A stretch of DNA of 60,000 nt from Apostichopus japonicus (Eukaryota; Echinodermata; Holothuroidea; Aspidochirotida; Stichopodidae): the NCBI RefSeq assembly GCF_037975245.1, contig NC_092562.1, positions 29,279,554 through 29,339,553 of the forward strand. The letters are read 5' to 3'. The translations under genes were made by a program, and so were the position numbers. Below the pieces are notes generated by a model. That model saw only the letters and a list, made by a program, of their open reading frames with translations, ran no database searches and had not been told where the DNA came from. This document shows, one piece after another, positions 1 to 12,300 of the stretch. Numbering within the stretch: the stretch's first letter is position 1; every line of letters begins with the position of its first letter.

Positions 1-2270
1 CGATATCTATATATGCAACCACGTGTTAGCCACATGTTGCTCGGGTAAGCACCAAGCGTTATCGTTGCTTTTAACCAATTGCCTTCGTATACGGTATCAG
101 CCAATATAGGCCATACAAAACTGTAACATACAAACATTAATGATCACACATGTTTCCTTAAAGATGAGTTCATTATACAATCCGAATTACCTAAACATGA
201 GGGAAACGGATTCACTAATTACTGTCTTTATTCCCATCCCTTTATTATACCGGGGTCAATCGAGATATAATCAATTGCATCATAGACTAGCATGTATTGT
301 CATGCATAAAAGCTCATTAACGCTACCTACATTTACACAACCCGAGTTACCAACATTGTTCGCTTAACGTAACTTGTGTCTTTGTTCTCCAAATAATTAC
401 AAAATCTGAATACCGGAAACTTTTATGAAATATGTGAAGACAATCGTCATAGATAGCCGTTAATTAAACCAAGCCATTTTAAAATGCCCGAAAAAAAGTA
501 TGTTATGAAAATGGACGTGAATGCAGAACGGCTAATGTTTCAGTGTGTTATTATATAGAACTGTTTATACTGTAAATATGTAATGGATGTATCATTCCAG
601 TATATTGTGGGAAAAGTCACTTAAAATGGATATATACCGTTTCTCGCATGAAATTCGAACCCACTTTCATTACATTATTGCTATATGAATAGATGCATTA
701 TGCATATGGAAATTACAGATTTAATTTAATATCGGAAAATGTTGTACATGTTCCTCTTATTGAAAATTAAATATTATCAACCATCCATACATACCGACGC
801 CCGAATAAAAAAAAAGACATTGCTTCATGAAGTTGCAACCAGAGATGAAAAAAACACCGGGTAAGGTATATATTTTAATTCAATTCAATTAAATTGGATA
901 GATCGAAAAGTCAATCACGTATAGGTGTATAGAGGGGCCCAATTTTTCCAGGGGGGTGAGGCAGAACGTCAATTTTGTAGGAAAATCGAAAATCTGCGTA
1001 GCATCCAATTGCAGACAACAGCTCGATATTTTCGATTGACCGTTGCTCCTCAACCCACACACCCACCCCCTCCCATCCCCACCTCAAAGCAAGAACAAAG
1101 TTTCTTATATAATCATGTGAATGCGTTTGACAAAATCTCAGCGGTACTCTCGGTGTGAAATTAGTGAGTGATTGATATAAAAAAAAAGAAGTCTACATTT
1201 TTACTTGGGTCACGTTGCAAGAAGTAATAAGAGTAATGGCGAAAGAATGGCGATAATCCAACAGGGAGTTTCGTCTTCCCAACGCTCGGCGACTTCAACT
1301 TTCAAGCACGTGTTTGATAAAATCGTGTAACGTGAGTGGTATTGTATGGCCTCCTCCTCCTTGCATGCCACACAGAACAACAACACAAGGCAGCAAAAGA
1401 CCTAATTGTTTAATAAGTCTGTATACGGCAGAACATCGTTGCTTTCTTGTCCAAATCATTGCGAGACTAGGGCATACAACGTTGAATTTTATAACGAATA
1501 CTTCGTTCCTCTGTTTCTCAGATATGTTTATTTTTTGGTGGACATTTGTTTATTTGCAATGTATAGAGGAGCCAAAATAATATCGGGACTTTTAATTAAA
1601 GGGATTTGTATCTAGTTTGACGTCATAAATACCGGACAATCAAATTTTTACTCAATAGAATATTAACAGTATCGATTTAATGAAATTTAAGGGTAGGATG
1701 GGAGGGGGGGGGGTATAGATTGTTAAAAGTTGCAGAATGGTTTGCAATTTATTGAAATTTCACTGTTTATAGGAAATGGAAATAAGAATAATTGCGACTT
1801 TTAGTCCAGTAACAGATGCGAGGATAAATGGTTTCGAGATATCTCACTCAAAACTATAGTCTTTTCTCGTACTTTATTCGTATTGGCGTTGGTTTCGATA
1901 CGGTAAACCAGAGTGCTACGATTGAGTTGATAAATACAATGCTATTTGAAGCAAAGGAAGCTATGGTCTGTAATGTCGTGGGTTCGAGCCCTAGCTGGAA
2001 GCTATAGTCTACAGAAGAAAATCAAGGTTTCCCCCATCTGAAATGGTCTTCCAAAATGGTTAGAAAAATTCAATATGATTTAAAACTTGCGGTAAATTAG
2101 ATGCGGTATGTGTAAATGATAAGCCATTCGCCTTCTCCCATGTGGACACGTGACTGCATAGTGACGCACAATAACAGCCTACCAGGCCGATTCCATTATG
2201 GAATATATCTATATATATATATATATTCATTTGCCTTTTTCGTTTACCTCCATTCCATTAACATAAAGTT
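1..2270. other. non-coding flank, no gene seen
   Basis: AT-rich sequence. The open frames here are short, have no recognisable domain, and several lack an ATG. A run of G occurs near 1703-1712. A short TA tract lies at about 2204-2227, roughly 45 bases before the first SINE-like repeat. A B-box-like word (GGTTCGAGCCC) near 1980 may be a degraded tRNA-derived fragment, but no second box supports it. Confidence 0.6.
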
Positions 2271-2597
2271 TGTTCAAAGTATCTCTTTCGAGATCCGGCT
2301 TTAGGAATCACAAATGATTTTCGAGTAGGATAGCATCATGTTTGATCTCTAGAGTAAGGCAAAATATGTCACCAAAAACAGAACTAGTATTGTTCGATAC
2401 AGGTGTCAAACGCCTACAGTGAAATTACGACCGTCCTTACCGGTTTCGAACCTCTGGACATACAATCAGCGTCCATGGCCTAGTTGGTTAGGGTGTCTGC
2501 GTACAAAGCGGGAGGCCCGGGTTTGAATCCCGGTGGAGGCTGGAAGTTTTTTCACTGTTCTGGATTTTCCTTCTCATTACGTTTTCATTTATATATA

Positions 2598-2672
<75 letters not shown>
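2271..2672 (+). repeat. tRNA-derived SINE-like element, copy 1, with (TA)n tail
   Basis: One of three related copies in the window (others at 38451 and 44663). The order is a ~200-bp leader starting TGTTCAAAGTATCTC, a tRNA-like core at 2469-2540, a short segment ending near ATTTTCC, and a long TA tail (about 2590-2672). The core has an A-box-like TGGCCTAGTTGG, a B box GTTTGAATCC, a perfect 5-bp T stem (CCGGG/CCCGG) around a 7-nt loop, a 7-nt anticodon-type loop with T at position 33, and acceptor-like ends GCGTCCA/TGGAGGC that pair except for one G-G. I infer a Pol III-transcribed, non-autonomous retroelement rather than a tRNA gene, because the tRNA-like part sits inside a larger dispersed repeat. 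The leader upstream of the tRNA part is unusual for a simple tRNA-SINE. Confidence 0.75.
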
Positions 2673-2676
<4 letters not shown>

Positions 2677-2874
2677 TTTTATTTCTATCAATTCTTAAAG
2701 TACATAATACAGATAAAATTGACTATAAAAAGCATGACAGGTCTCAACGACCGCAGCTAGCAGAAAGCCACACTAAGGATAATAAAAGGATAAAGGGATT
2801 AAAACGACAGACAATACCAAGCAACCAAGAACATAAGAGAACGACAAGTACAAATCTAAATGCGATCAAATAGT

Positions 2875-2877
<3 letters not shown>

Positions 2878-2948
<71 letters not shown>
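2878..2948. repeat. (TA)n microsatellite
   Basis: Nearly pure TA dinucleotide array of about 70 bases, 205 bases beyond the TA tail of SINE-like copy 1. The intervening 2673-2877 is low-GC unique-looking sequence with no gene. Open frames that cross these arrays and read YIYIYI are artefacts of the dinucleotide. Confidence 0.95.
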
Positions 2949-2949
<1 letters not shown>

Positions 2950-3556
2950 GTGTGTATATACATGGATATATATAAAGCCTATATATTGTAAAACTTTCCT
3001 CTTTGGGTAGCGAGGACCAGTCGGTTCAGGATTCTTGGCCTAAGATGTTGTATTTTAATTGGCCAGGGAACAAAGACAAACGCAAAATAAATCCAGAGAG
3101 AGTAAGCAGTACAGTTGACAAAAATGTATTGAAACAAAACGACTTCTTATAGAAAGGTTGAGTATGTACTGAGAACTCGATGCGTCGTACAATCTTGAGG
3201 CTACGTGACCCTGAAGCCTACCATCAAGATCTTTTCTCCAACGGCAACCATAATATACTGACTTGCCCCACCCAAGTAATATATTTTATATAAATCCCCT
3301 AACAATACATGGAAATATCTATATTCAGTACATAAATGAATAAAATAACAACTGATCCAGCGAAAGGATCACCACACGATCGTTGTCTATACGATCACGT
3401 GTATGTTATTTATTGTAGCTCGTGATAACGCACTTAATTAGACATTACATCCTCATGACCACGTGCCTATAAGTGCCTATAAGTGTCTATCAGTATAAGA
3501 GTCCTTGCATATATATACTGGGCTATTGACACGCAAATAGAACAAACAGGAGAGCT

Positions 3557-3730
3557 ATGGTGAAGAGGATTACAGTCGAGTTTGTGAGTTTGATAACTTG
3601 CGTTATGTTTGTCATTTCGAAATACGGTTTGCTGTATTCCATACTAGTTTTCGGTATATTTAAAGAAAAGTGGAGGGGGGGGGGGGTAGATGTTTATAAC
3701 TCTACGATTACCTCAGGTTCACTATACTGA
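3557..3730 (+). other. TATA-proximal small open frame, doubtful
   Basis: An ATG at 3557 lies about 45 bases after a TATA-like CATATATATAC (about 3508-3518). It opens a 57-codon frame with a hydrophobic N-terminus that could be a signal peptide or membrane segment. A good splice donor (TTT|GTGAGT, GT at 3584) lies nine codons in, so it could be a tiny first exon. Against coding: the frame runs through a poly-G tract near 3675-3686 and resembles nothing I recognise. Confidence 0.15.
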
Positions 3731-4036
3731 TGTTCCTGTCGACAGGCTTGGTGTAGGCCTATGTGTACGTATCTTGTGAGCACTGGGATGTGTTAACGTG
3801 CATTATTTTATTTTGTTTTCCATTTTGATTGGGTAGTTTTTACATGTACTGGTATACACCGCGATTGACCTGTTTAAAGGACATCTATAAAAGAAGAAGA
3901 AAACAGACCTGTTTGGTATTGTCAGGACTTTTCGGTTTATGTGTTTATGAAAGTACCAGTATACAAAAATATAGCAAACATCTCAAAAACTGCTTGAGCT
4001 GAACCCATCTTTAAAAATAAAATAGTAATATCTCCG

Positions 4037-4277
4037 TTGGTCTTTGAACTATCGTTTATTAATATTCGCCATAAAAAAATCCAAAATACTGCTACTTTTA
4101 AGAGGCAATTAAAACACTACCTATTTGTAAATGGTTCTGATTTCAGCCAGAATCTCGACCAGGTTTAACTTTTGTATCGTTACCTTGACATTTATTTAGT
4201 TGTTTTCCAGCACAGCAGTGCACACAGTTTACTGTAGTAGTTGTGCTTATAAGCCTTTATTATTATTATTATTATTG
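4037..4277 (+). pseudogene. 3' end of a LINE-type retrotransposon with (TTA)n tail
   Basis: One plus frame reads INIRHKKIQNTATFKRQLKHY followed by a short acidic/polar tail and a stop. This fits the C-terminal end of many non-LTR reverse transcriptase ORFs (an alpha-helical F-K-x-x-L-K-x-Y-L-F ending). After the stop there are about 85 bases of 3' UTR and then a TTA trinucleotide run (about 4256-4276), as seen at the 3' ends of several LINE clades. The copy is strongly 5' truncated. The clade cannot be fixed from so little; CR1/L2-like is possible. Confidence 0.5.
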
Positions 4278-4903
4278 AAAACTGCATTTATTATGACAAA
4301 GAGAACTAAATTATGATTAGTTTCGAGTGTGTGTGTGTCTTTCTGATTTGCTATATTTGGGCAATTGCGTAACTTCAAGGACGATATCTGTGGATTTTAA
4401 TAACTTGTTTGTCTGTTTGCCTGCTTGTGTCTAAGTAGAAATCTTATCTCAAGCGAACAGTGTTCAGTAAAATTATATTAATAATAATAATAATATATGT
4501 TTGTATGTCATTATATGATCATTCGATTGATAAACCTTCGTGGCAGATGCAGGACTGCAAGGCTGAGGATGAGCTATTGAGCTGCTTCCGTGACCACAGC
4601 GTGTGTAGGCTATACGTGTTTTATATAGCCATGATTTTACGGTACGTGTGTAGACACGTGACTATAACCTATGAATAAATTATACATTTGAAAGCAAAGA
4701 AAGAACATTGGCGTTTCTATGCACGATATCAAAATAATTTCTCTTAAAAATAAACATGGCTGCTCAGTCTATCTGTCTATCTGTATGGCTGTTCTAATGT
4801 TCCACTTAAGAATATGTAGATAAATAAGGAAAGAGAGATGTGGAGTAGTGAAAAATCTCACACACACACACTGGATATGAGACACCTCCTTCGCCATTTC
4901 CTC

Positions 4904-5131
4904 TCAGCAAAAACGACATGCAGTGAGATGACATTCAAGGAGGTGTTTGGCAAAGCCACAATGTGTTGAGGAAACCGTTAAGTCTTTGTCACCTATCCCT
5001 CGACTTTCTTTAAATTCACCTCGTTTCGTCACGAAACCTATTTTCTGTCGAACCCACTCATCGAAGGCGTCGGAAAGAAGAACCGATGTGGACCTCCGTT
5101 CTTTTAATTTCCGCTTTGTAGGATTTTCCAT
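4904..5131 (-). CDS. hypothetical small protein or first exon, minus strand
   Basis: From the first ATG at 5131 the frame encodes 75 aa with a basic start (MENPTKRKLKERRS), then FDEWVRQKIGF and FAKHLLECH. The amphipathic pattern around F-x-x-W and A-x-x-L-L resembles short N-terminal helical segments of uncharacterised invertebrate proteins, but I cannot name a family. The frame opens further upstream to 5236 only from a GTG. It may be a single exon, a fragment of a transposon gene, or chance. A CRE-rich promoter-like region lies just upstream in its orientation. Confidence 0.3.
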   Translation of the reverse strand: MENPTKRKLKERRSTSVLLSDAFDEWVRQKIGFVTKRGEFKESRGIGDKDLTVSSTHCGFAKHLLECHLTACRFC

Positions 5132-5291
5132 ACTTGTTGAAAATATATCTAATTTACAGTAGCTTATTGTCAATAAATGGTCACTCACTGCTTTGTGTAC
5201 TGGACTTTCCCTATGTGAAACTGTAGCAGACTGCACACAGGCGAAAGTTGCTGATGTTCGTCGCGGTGATCATTCGTAAAAGTAGTGAGTG

Positions 5292-5393
5292 GCGTCACCT
5301 TCGTGACGTCAGAGAAATGTACTATACAGAACTCTGACGTCCAGATATATTCTAAAAAGCACTACGTCACGACCCCGCCTCTTTAACTATATA
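5292..5393 (+). promoter_or_regulatory. CRE cluster, GC box and TATA-like site
   Basis: Four CGTCA or TGACG half-sites fall within about 80 bases, including a complete CRE palindrome TGACGTCA at 5304-5311. A GC-box-like CCCCGCCTC follows at about 5373-5381 and a TATA-like CTATATAGG at about 5387-5395. Read on the plus strand, the order CREs, GC box, TATA is that of a conventional cAMP-responsive promoter, with transcription expected to start near 5415-5425. No plus-strand coding exon follows closely. It could feed a 5' UTR exon of the alpha-arrestin gene 12 kb downstream, or act on the minus-strand frame at 5131. This is inference only. Confidence 0.3.
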
Positions 5394-6659
5394 GGTTAGT
5401 GTTAGCTTTGGTCTGATGTTACCTTTGTTTTCTGTCAAAATTTAGAAGTGATCAAGATCACACTAGAGCGTACTTTTGGACGATTCTTAACGATCTCACG
5501 ATAGACAGATCTAGTCATGACGCCATGTCCTGGAAGCTATAGTTATAGCAGTAATCATACATCATTTATAGAAGTTATAAAAAAAAGAGAGTAAAAAACG
5601 AATCAAAGAAGATAACCAACTTCAAGCCAGTCACACAATGTCAAAGTCAAATTTGTTGTTATTTTTAATTCTTCCAAACTTACACTGAGTAAGAACATGA
5701 AAGACATTATCTGAAAGTACAAACAAGTACAAATGAACAAGAAAATACAAGCACGCTACACTGTCATAATGAAACCAAAACAATGTATAAACCTGTGGCC
5801 ATTTGCAAAAGCAAAACAACACAATATTTACCATAGAGCTCAATTCCCAACTTGATAAAGTATTAATATATTTTCAATATAGCCTCAGTCACTTTGTTGA
5901 GGCAAACTCTCATAAACTTAAAATGTGTTGTATATGATTACGACAATATTGCTGCAGAACACTTAGTGTGTAGTATAGTTGAAGATTGTATGGGACAAAT
6001 TAGTGTGAATAATGATCAATTACTTGTCTATTCCACTCCCTGGGAAATCGAATTACTGCTAAATTACGTCCGTGGGCAAAAATATTGCTCGAATGAATCT
6101 CCTAGGCTGTATTTTATGATAAGTCATCGCTCAAAGAGAAAACTTGTTTCTTCTTTTCTCTGAAAAGCAAATCTGAAAAGCAAAAACAACGAAGAACTCG
6201 TATAAATGGCATTGATATAGACGTGACAACTGCATTGTGCTAATTATTATATATTAATACCTGGGGAAAAAGAAGCATTTTGTAATATCGGCATCAAGAC
6301 CTTGATGGTTCCATTTATCACAGAGGGGGAAATGGTTTATAGCTCTCACAAAAGCGGCTATTGCATGCAAGTGCGTGATAACGTACGAGAAAGATGTCGT
6401 TCAGGGGATGCATGTAGTGAAATTCTATAATGAAAATAACTAAGAAATTACGGTACAGAATTATTTTTTATATTTAAAGGAGACATCTAAATCGCCATTT
6501 ATATAAAGATTTAACTATTATTTATCATTACATATACACACAGATAAATACACGCTTAACTTAAATTATTTAACATGAAACAAATATTTCAACCCCATCG
6601 GCAAAGTTAAAGTTACTGTGCCACTCTTATTAATAATAAAAATGTCCAAATACTATATT

Positions 6660-7185
6660 TCAAAACCTAATTGATAAGACCACGGCTGCCAATATCTCTC
6701 CCAAATTTTTACCTCTCATATTCTTCTTGAAAATATAATAGTTAAGATTAAAATAATATTTTAAATAATCTAGTAAGGAACGAGCTGATGGTATTTTCTT
6801 CATCAGTTTTGAATGAAAAATATGATATTTTACTAAAATTATTATTAAGCTTAACTCGAGGGGAAAATTCCCACCAAAGAGAAAAATATGCGTATATTCT
6901 TCAAATCTATCTTAATTCCCGCGTTTTCAAACCGGTTATGTAAATACTTTCAAATCATTCAAACAAAACCACAATCAAAAAACATATGTTGGATTGTTTC
7001 CGTGTCAATGCCACAAAAAGTCCAAATACTATATTATATATTCTCTCTTTATTTCCGCAAGATGATAGTACAAAAGCATCAAAATGTTGAAGTATACATA
7101 CAGTCATCACAAGAAAAATCTTATTTACAATGTAATTATCACTGCGGGGGAGACCTGGCAGAAGCAATGCTTATATAAATTCCAG
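6660..7185 (-). pseudogene. degenerate L1/Tx1-like LINE ORF2 C-terminus
   Basis: On the minus strand one frame shows the CxxC...H...C zinc-ribbon pattern of the C-terminal region of L1/Tx1-type reverse transcriptase ORFs: TFCGIDTETIQHMFFDCGFV at about 7015-6955. Two tryptophan-like codons just after it are now TGA. A helical tail (KKIPSARSLLDYLKYYFN) at about 6785-6735, followed by KNLGEILAAVV and a stop, fits the usual end of such ORFs. Frameshifts and in-frame stops show it is dead. Only the 3' part of the element is present. Confidence 0.65.
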
Positions 7186-8399
7186 GCCACCCTCTATACT
7201 TAATTAATTGATTTACTTATTACTAAACTTTAACTTATACGGTATTATCGGTATTATCTATAATATTAGGGTATTTATAAGTAGGGATGATCCTGTGAGG
7301 TATTCTATATTGAAACCACGTCATTTGTACAACGAAATGGAACTGAGCAATATAAAGACCAAGAATACTCTAAAACACTCAGGGTCTCACACCATTTTGT
7401 ATAAGATTTATGTTTAATGCCTGTAGAGTTCAACATTTTGTCATAGACAGATTTACAGCACAAGCTACTATCACAAAGTGTAACATCAACAAACCTATTT
7501 ACTGGATTATCAAGCTTATGATCGATATTTTAAAAACAAATTGTTCCACGAGGATCTTATTTGGTTGCAATTATAACCGTAAAGAAAATTGTTGCTCTGT
7601 TTGAGTGATATCGGACTTTAACAGACAAAAGTATACAACATTTCATGAGGATTTGTTTTCGACCTAAATAGATAAACAAATTCTACCAATGTTGTTTAGT
7701 GAATAACTTTATCCGTCGGAATAAACCTGTATATGTCATGAATGATTCCAGTAAACAGCATTCAAGATTTTCATACGACCTAAGAGTCATTTGAAAGAGT
7801 GGTCAATCTTTCGAAGATTCAACCTAAGACAATTCTTTCTTTTCTTCTAATTTCTAGTTTATTTCCCACGCCAATAGAAAAGGTCATTTGATCCTGAACG
7901 GAATTTCAATTGAGAAAAGCTGGCCTTTAATGTCTGTATAAATCAAACCCACGGGTGTAAGTTTATATCGAAGGTGAAATGAAACTTTAATACAAAAATT
8001 ATAATTCCCTCTCCTTCAGATGAACAGTTACATTACAGTTGTATGTTTTTACATTTCATGGCGTCTATCGTCATCGGCTTGGAACTTTACTTTGAACATC
8101 AAACTTTCTTCATTATTTGATAGTTTGTTGCTCCATTTTCAGCTGAGACGAATTGTCTTTTCCATGCATGCAGGGTGTGAATCACGTCAGACCGAATCAC
8201 CCGTCGACGTCCTCCACTTCTAAAATTAGGCCGTGAAATATTCGCTGTATTCCTGGAAAGTAATTGGGGTAGAAACTGGTCGGATTGATTGATTGGTTAC
8301 CTATCAATGTTCCATTTAATATGACGTCATGTCTGTGTTATGTGCATAAAATCTATTTGGCATATTTACGCAAGGGTCCGTTGAACCTGTTTAGTGATT
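7186..8399. other. non-coding, nothing recognised
   Basis: AT-rich sequence with only short open frames lacking domains. No splice-compatible exon, RNA gene or repeat was recognised by eye. Confidence 0.5.
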
Positions 8400-8802
8400 T
8401 GTTGTATTGTTCATCTCCTTATTGTTTGATGCTCTCAGATCAGCTGTATTTTTTTCACTCCTTAAACTTCTATGTTCATTTCACTTGTCATTGCTGAAGA
8501 ATGGACCGACAATTTCGATACATATTGAGAAAAAAAATCAGTATTCCTGCTTTTGTCAACTATGAGTCTTGTCTCACTTTTATTTTGTTCTTATATATAC
8601 GAAGATATATAAGAAGCAAAACAAAAGTGAGACTGGAATCATAATTGACAAAGCAGGAATAACGATTTGTTTTAAATGTTTATTGAAATGTTCGGTCCAT
8701 TCTTCAGCAGTGACAAGTTAAATGAAACATAGACGTTTAAGGAGTGACAATAAAACAGCTTATCAAGAGAGAGCATCAAACAATAAGGAGTAAACAATAA
8801 AA
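8400..8802. repeat. ~400-bp imperfect inverted repeat (long hairpin)
   Basis: The sequence from about 8400 to 8596 is matched in reverse complement by about 8602 to 8802, with a spacer of only a few bases. Matching blocks in order outward from the centre include CACTTTT/AAAAGTG, GCAGGAATA, GGTCCATTCTTCAGCA, TTTAAGGAGTG and GCATCAAACAATAAGGAG. Identity looks about 80 percent with small indels. It could be a foldback transposon, two oppositely oriented copies of one repeat, or a hairpin-RNA locus. No coding sequence is evident. Confidence 0.85.
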
Positions 8803-9185
8803 TTAACTATGGTGAGTCTGTGAGCAGAGGATAATCATACATTTTGGTTGTAATATTTAAGCCACCCACTGTTTTGTATTAATTAAGTATGGCTTATATT
8901 TCAAACCATGTTTAAGTTATCCCATGGAGTTTCCATTGAGAGCAACCCACATTACAAAACTATTAATAACAGAAACACGAAAAGTTAAAGAATACCGTTT
9001 ACTTCAAGATTGAAATTCTACTGCGGACTAATTCTTTCGTAAATCTGTGTATAATTATTGATTTTTTTTTTTAAGTGTTAACCGAGAGTACCAATTTGTT
9101 TTGAACGGTTTAACTTCGATTTCTGACCTTGTTTTCACATTTAACCAAACAAATCACTGCCTTCAAGTTGGTAAGGTAGCTAAAT

Positions 9186-9186
9186 G

Positions 9187-9267
<81 letters not shown>

Positions 9268-9341
9268 ATATAGATATAGATATATATATAGATATATATA
9301 TAGATATAGATATATATATAGATATATATATATATATATAT
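9186..9341. repeat. (TA)n / (GATA)-like microsatellite
   Basis: About 155 bases of TA dinucleotide. The second half is interrupted by TAGATATAGATA-type units, suggesting spread of a GATA/TAGA variant inside the array. Confidence 0.95.
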
Positions 9342-12300
9342 AAACGCCAACGCTGCTTTCTTTTATCTATAATAAAATCGATATACGTTGTGATATGTGT
9401 GCGTGTCGTATCTATGTATAGCAGTAATGGTTGACTGTGACATTTAAGTTATACTACAACAGACCGTGGGGCTGGCTACATACATAATAATCGATTTAAG
9501 AAACACTCGACACTGAGGAAATTCAGGACACATGTCTTGACCTGTTCAAAGTATATATAGCTGGATCCCAGTAAAGGCCTATAACGATAAATGAATTCTC
9601 ACGTGAATTTAGAAGTTGCTTTTGGAAAAGTAAATTGAAAGATGTGGTGTTATTTGGAAGTGTGTTCCATTTGAGACGTTGTGACAATCCTTATATAAAG
9701 GGAACATCTTCAACAAGGCTTTCTCTTAGCATGAGAGACCAGCGGTCAACAGATGCTGCAGGCATCGTCTTGGGACATTAATTTTCTGTTCACAGGAATG
9801 TGGGCGTTAATTTGCATCAATTTTATCTCGGTGTTTGTAACGTGACAGATCTCATTTCTCTAAGAAGGAACGAGTTTTCATATAGTCAATCTTAACAGAT
9901 AGTTTGAAATTACAGATACCTAAGGCTCACGTGTTTATTGAGACTTTTAAGTGACCTTTAAAAGCGAGAAAATCTCGGTAAATTGATAAGAGAGGTACGG
10001 GTGAGAGCTACAGGGGCCTACTTATTGTACATCGGGAAAATGTTTATTATAAGGATAGGCTTATCGCTGCAAAATTTGTTTTTCTCACTTCTGGGTTCAG
10101 ATTGCGACATAGTTCGTTATTTCATTTGATATTTTCTACACGAAAATAACGTTTTTGTAACAAAAAAATTTGTCTATCAAATTGTCCGAATATTTCATTC
10201 CAATGATTCACAGTCACATTGACATGTGACTGTGTCCCGACCTCTTTAAAAAATAAAACCTTCAAGAGACAGACTGTTTTGGTTTGATTTTAAGTCACTG
10301 TATATTATTTCTAATGAAACAAAATACAATTTCTAAAATGTGACTATAATTCATTAATGATTTAGCAGTTATCAGCGATGAATTAATTAATGTTAATTAT
10401 TACTGTAAGACTTTCGTAATTCCATTGTTTTTGTTATATCGATAAACCCACACTGATAGAATCCTTGAATAACCATATGCAAGAAACAAAGAAATGAATT
10501 CGAGTATTTTTAAAGATGACATCCTGATTTGTGTTTCAAATTTGATTCATATCTTGGTATATCATTACCACATTTTATTTTCTCCAGGGTGTTCCCAAAA
10601 CCCATAAGAATTTTCAATCTTGAATTGCAAACTGGTCCCGTCGTGAATTCGGTGTGCAACCTGGCCCCATTTGATGTCAGCAAGCTACAGCAGACAAGCT
10701 AAAAGAACAAGATATTGTAACATTTAGCTTGTTCACTGCAACATAAATGTCCTCTCCTCTGCAACTGTCATTACGGAATGATTCCGTTTCTGCATTTATC
10801 AAGACTTCAAGGCTGTAAATGACGTATATGTCACTCGATAAACTGGACCAAAACCTTAATGACGTCACAATGACTATTCGGAATAACGATTTTGAATAGG
10901 AAAGCAGTAATGAAGTAAGCCTATCAAACCGGGCCAATGTCAAGAATTTATCAGATGTATAGCGATGACTTCAGTCTAACAGGTTGGTACCGTTTCCAGG
11001 TTCAAACTTCAAACCCAGTTTCTCTCGTCTTCTCCAGTCTTCTATTCAAAATTGATGCTTTGCAGATTAGTTAATCGGCAAAGTCTTCCATGGATTTGGC
11101 GATTCTGTTTTGAGAATTAGGAACTGTGGTTTGGTCCTATTCATGAACAGTTTCATAACAACTTGATTCACCATATATATAGCAGCACAGCAGTTGCGGT
11201 AAATAGGTTCCTTCATATCCCTGTGATTTCATAAGTGATTAGATGCAGAGGTACGCCCTCGTCCGTCGGACGGGGACCCTAAGTGTCGGTTATCACATGG
11301 GTATATGGTTTCAAATACGTTTCTATTGACTTCCTTAGCGTTGAGGCGTACTTCACTAGCGGTTATTCAGTGCGTAACACATAGGAAAGGATTATCTTTC
11401 AAAGGTGCACTGGTCGGAAAGCTGCCATACATTTTTGCTTATTTTATGATTTTATGTTGCCATTTAGTAGGGGCACCTACTGAGATTCTCTTTGGTTTCT
11501 ACGTCTATTCTCATTATCACTACATATATTTTGTGTTACGTTATTTCTCAAGATATCAGATAATTTGACCCCCATTGACAACATTGACCCCCCCCCCCCC
11601 CACAAAAAAATCCAGAAAACCTTTCTTAAATAGAAAGATATTTTTTCAGATTATCGCTTCTCTTATACACTACGTCAAACAATTTATGATGCTATATGAT
11701 TTCATAGTACATGACAAAATACAAACAGAGCGAATGCACCTATCACTTCTCTCTGTAGAAGCAGTTTCGTGACATTAACTGATGATAAAAGATTGAAGCT
11801 AACATTAACAACTCTTTTTTTTTTTCTCGCATCAGTGGTTTACGATAACATATTTCGATAAATCATTAAAATTACGGAATGTTCCTTTAAGGACCTTCAC
11901 CGACACTGCGATGCATTTGTTGCTACAGCAACGCATAGTGTCTGACTAATTAAATCCCGTATATTCGTTCTATACTGAATATATTCAAAAGTGTTTCCTG
12001 TTAAAATTAACCAAAGTACGGTTGGCATAATAGCGATATACACTGATCATTCAATGATGTGATGCAACTCAGAACTGCATTCTCGGATTCATTATTTCTA
12101 GTGTCGGCCATGTTTGTGGCTACCAGCACAGTAATGCATAAATTATTCTTCTTGTCTTGCATGACTGTACTTCATTCCATCAAACTCTTGTACTTTGCAG
12201 TGATCATTTGCAATAAAAATAGTTCAGCTATTATATAGCTGATAAGGTCTACTAAAATATTAATACCGTAAACTACTTTTGGTTTTTATTGTTATGATTA

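Noticed and set aside
2469-2540. Functional tRNA gene
   Set aside because: The tRNA-like core occurs in three copies inside the same larger repeat, has an acceptor mismatch and a variable anticodon arm, so it is a SINE-type derivative.
2484-2873. Frames reading YIYIYI near TA arrays (also at 9101, 38545, 44734)
   Set aside because: TA dinucleotide translations joined to SINE-like sequence, not proteins.
3557-3583. MVKRITVEF as an alternative first exon of the alpha-arrestin gene
   Set aside because: It ends in phase 0 while the segment from 17561 hits a stop in that phase, and the ATG at 17685 with an upstream in-frame stop already gives a complete N domain.
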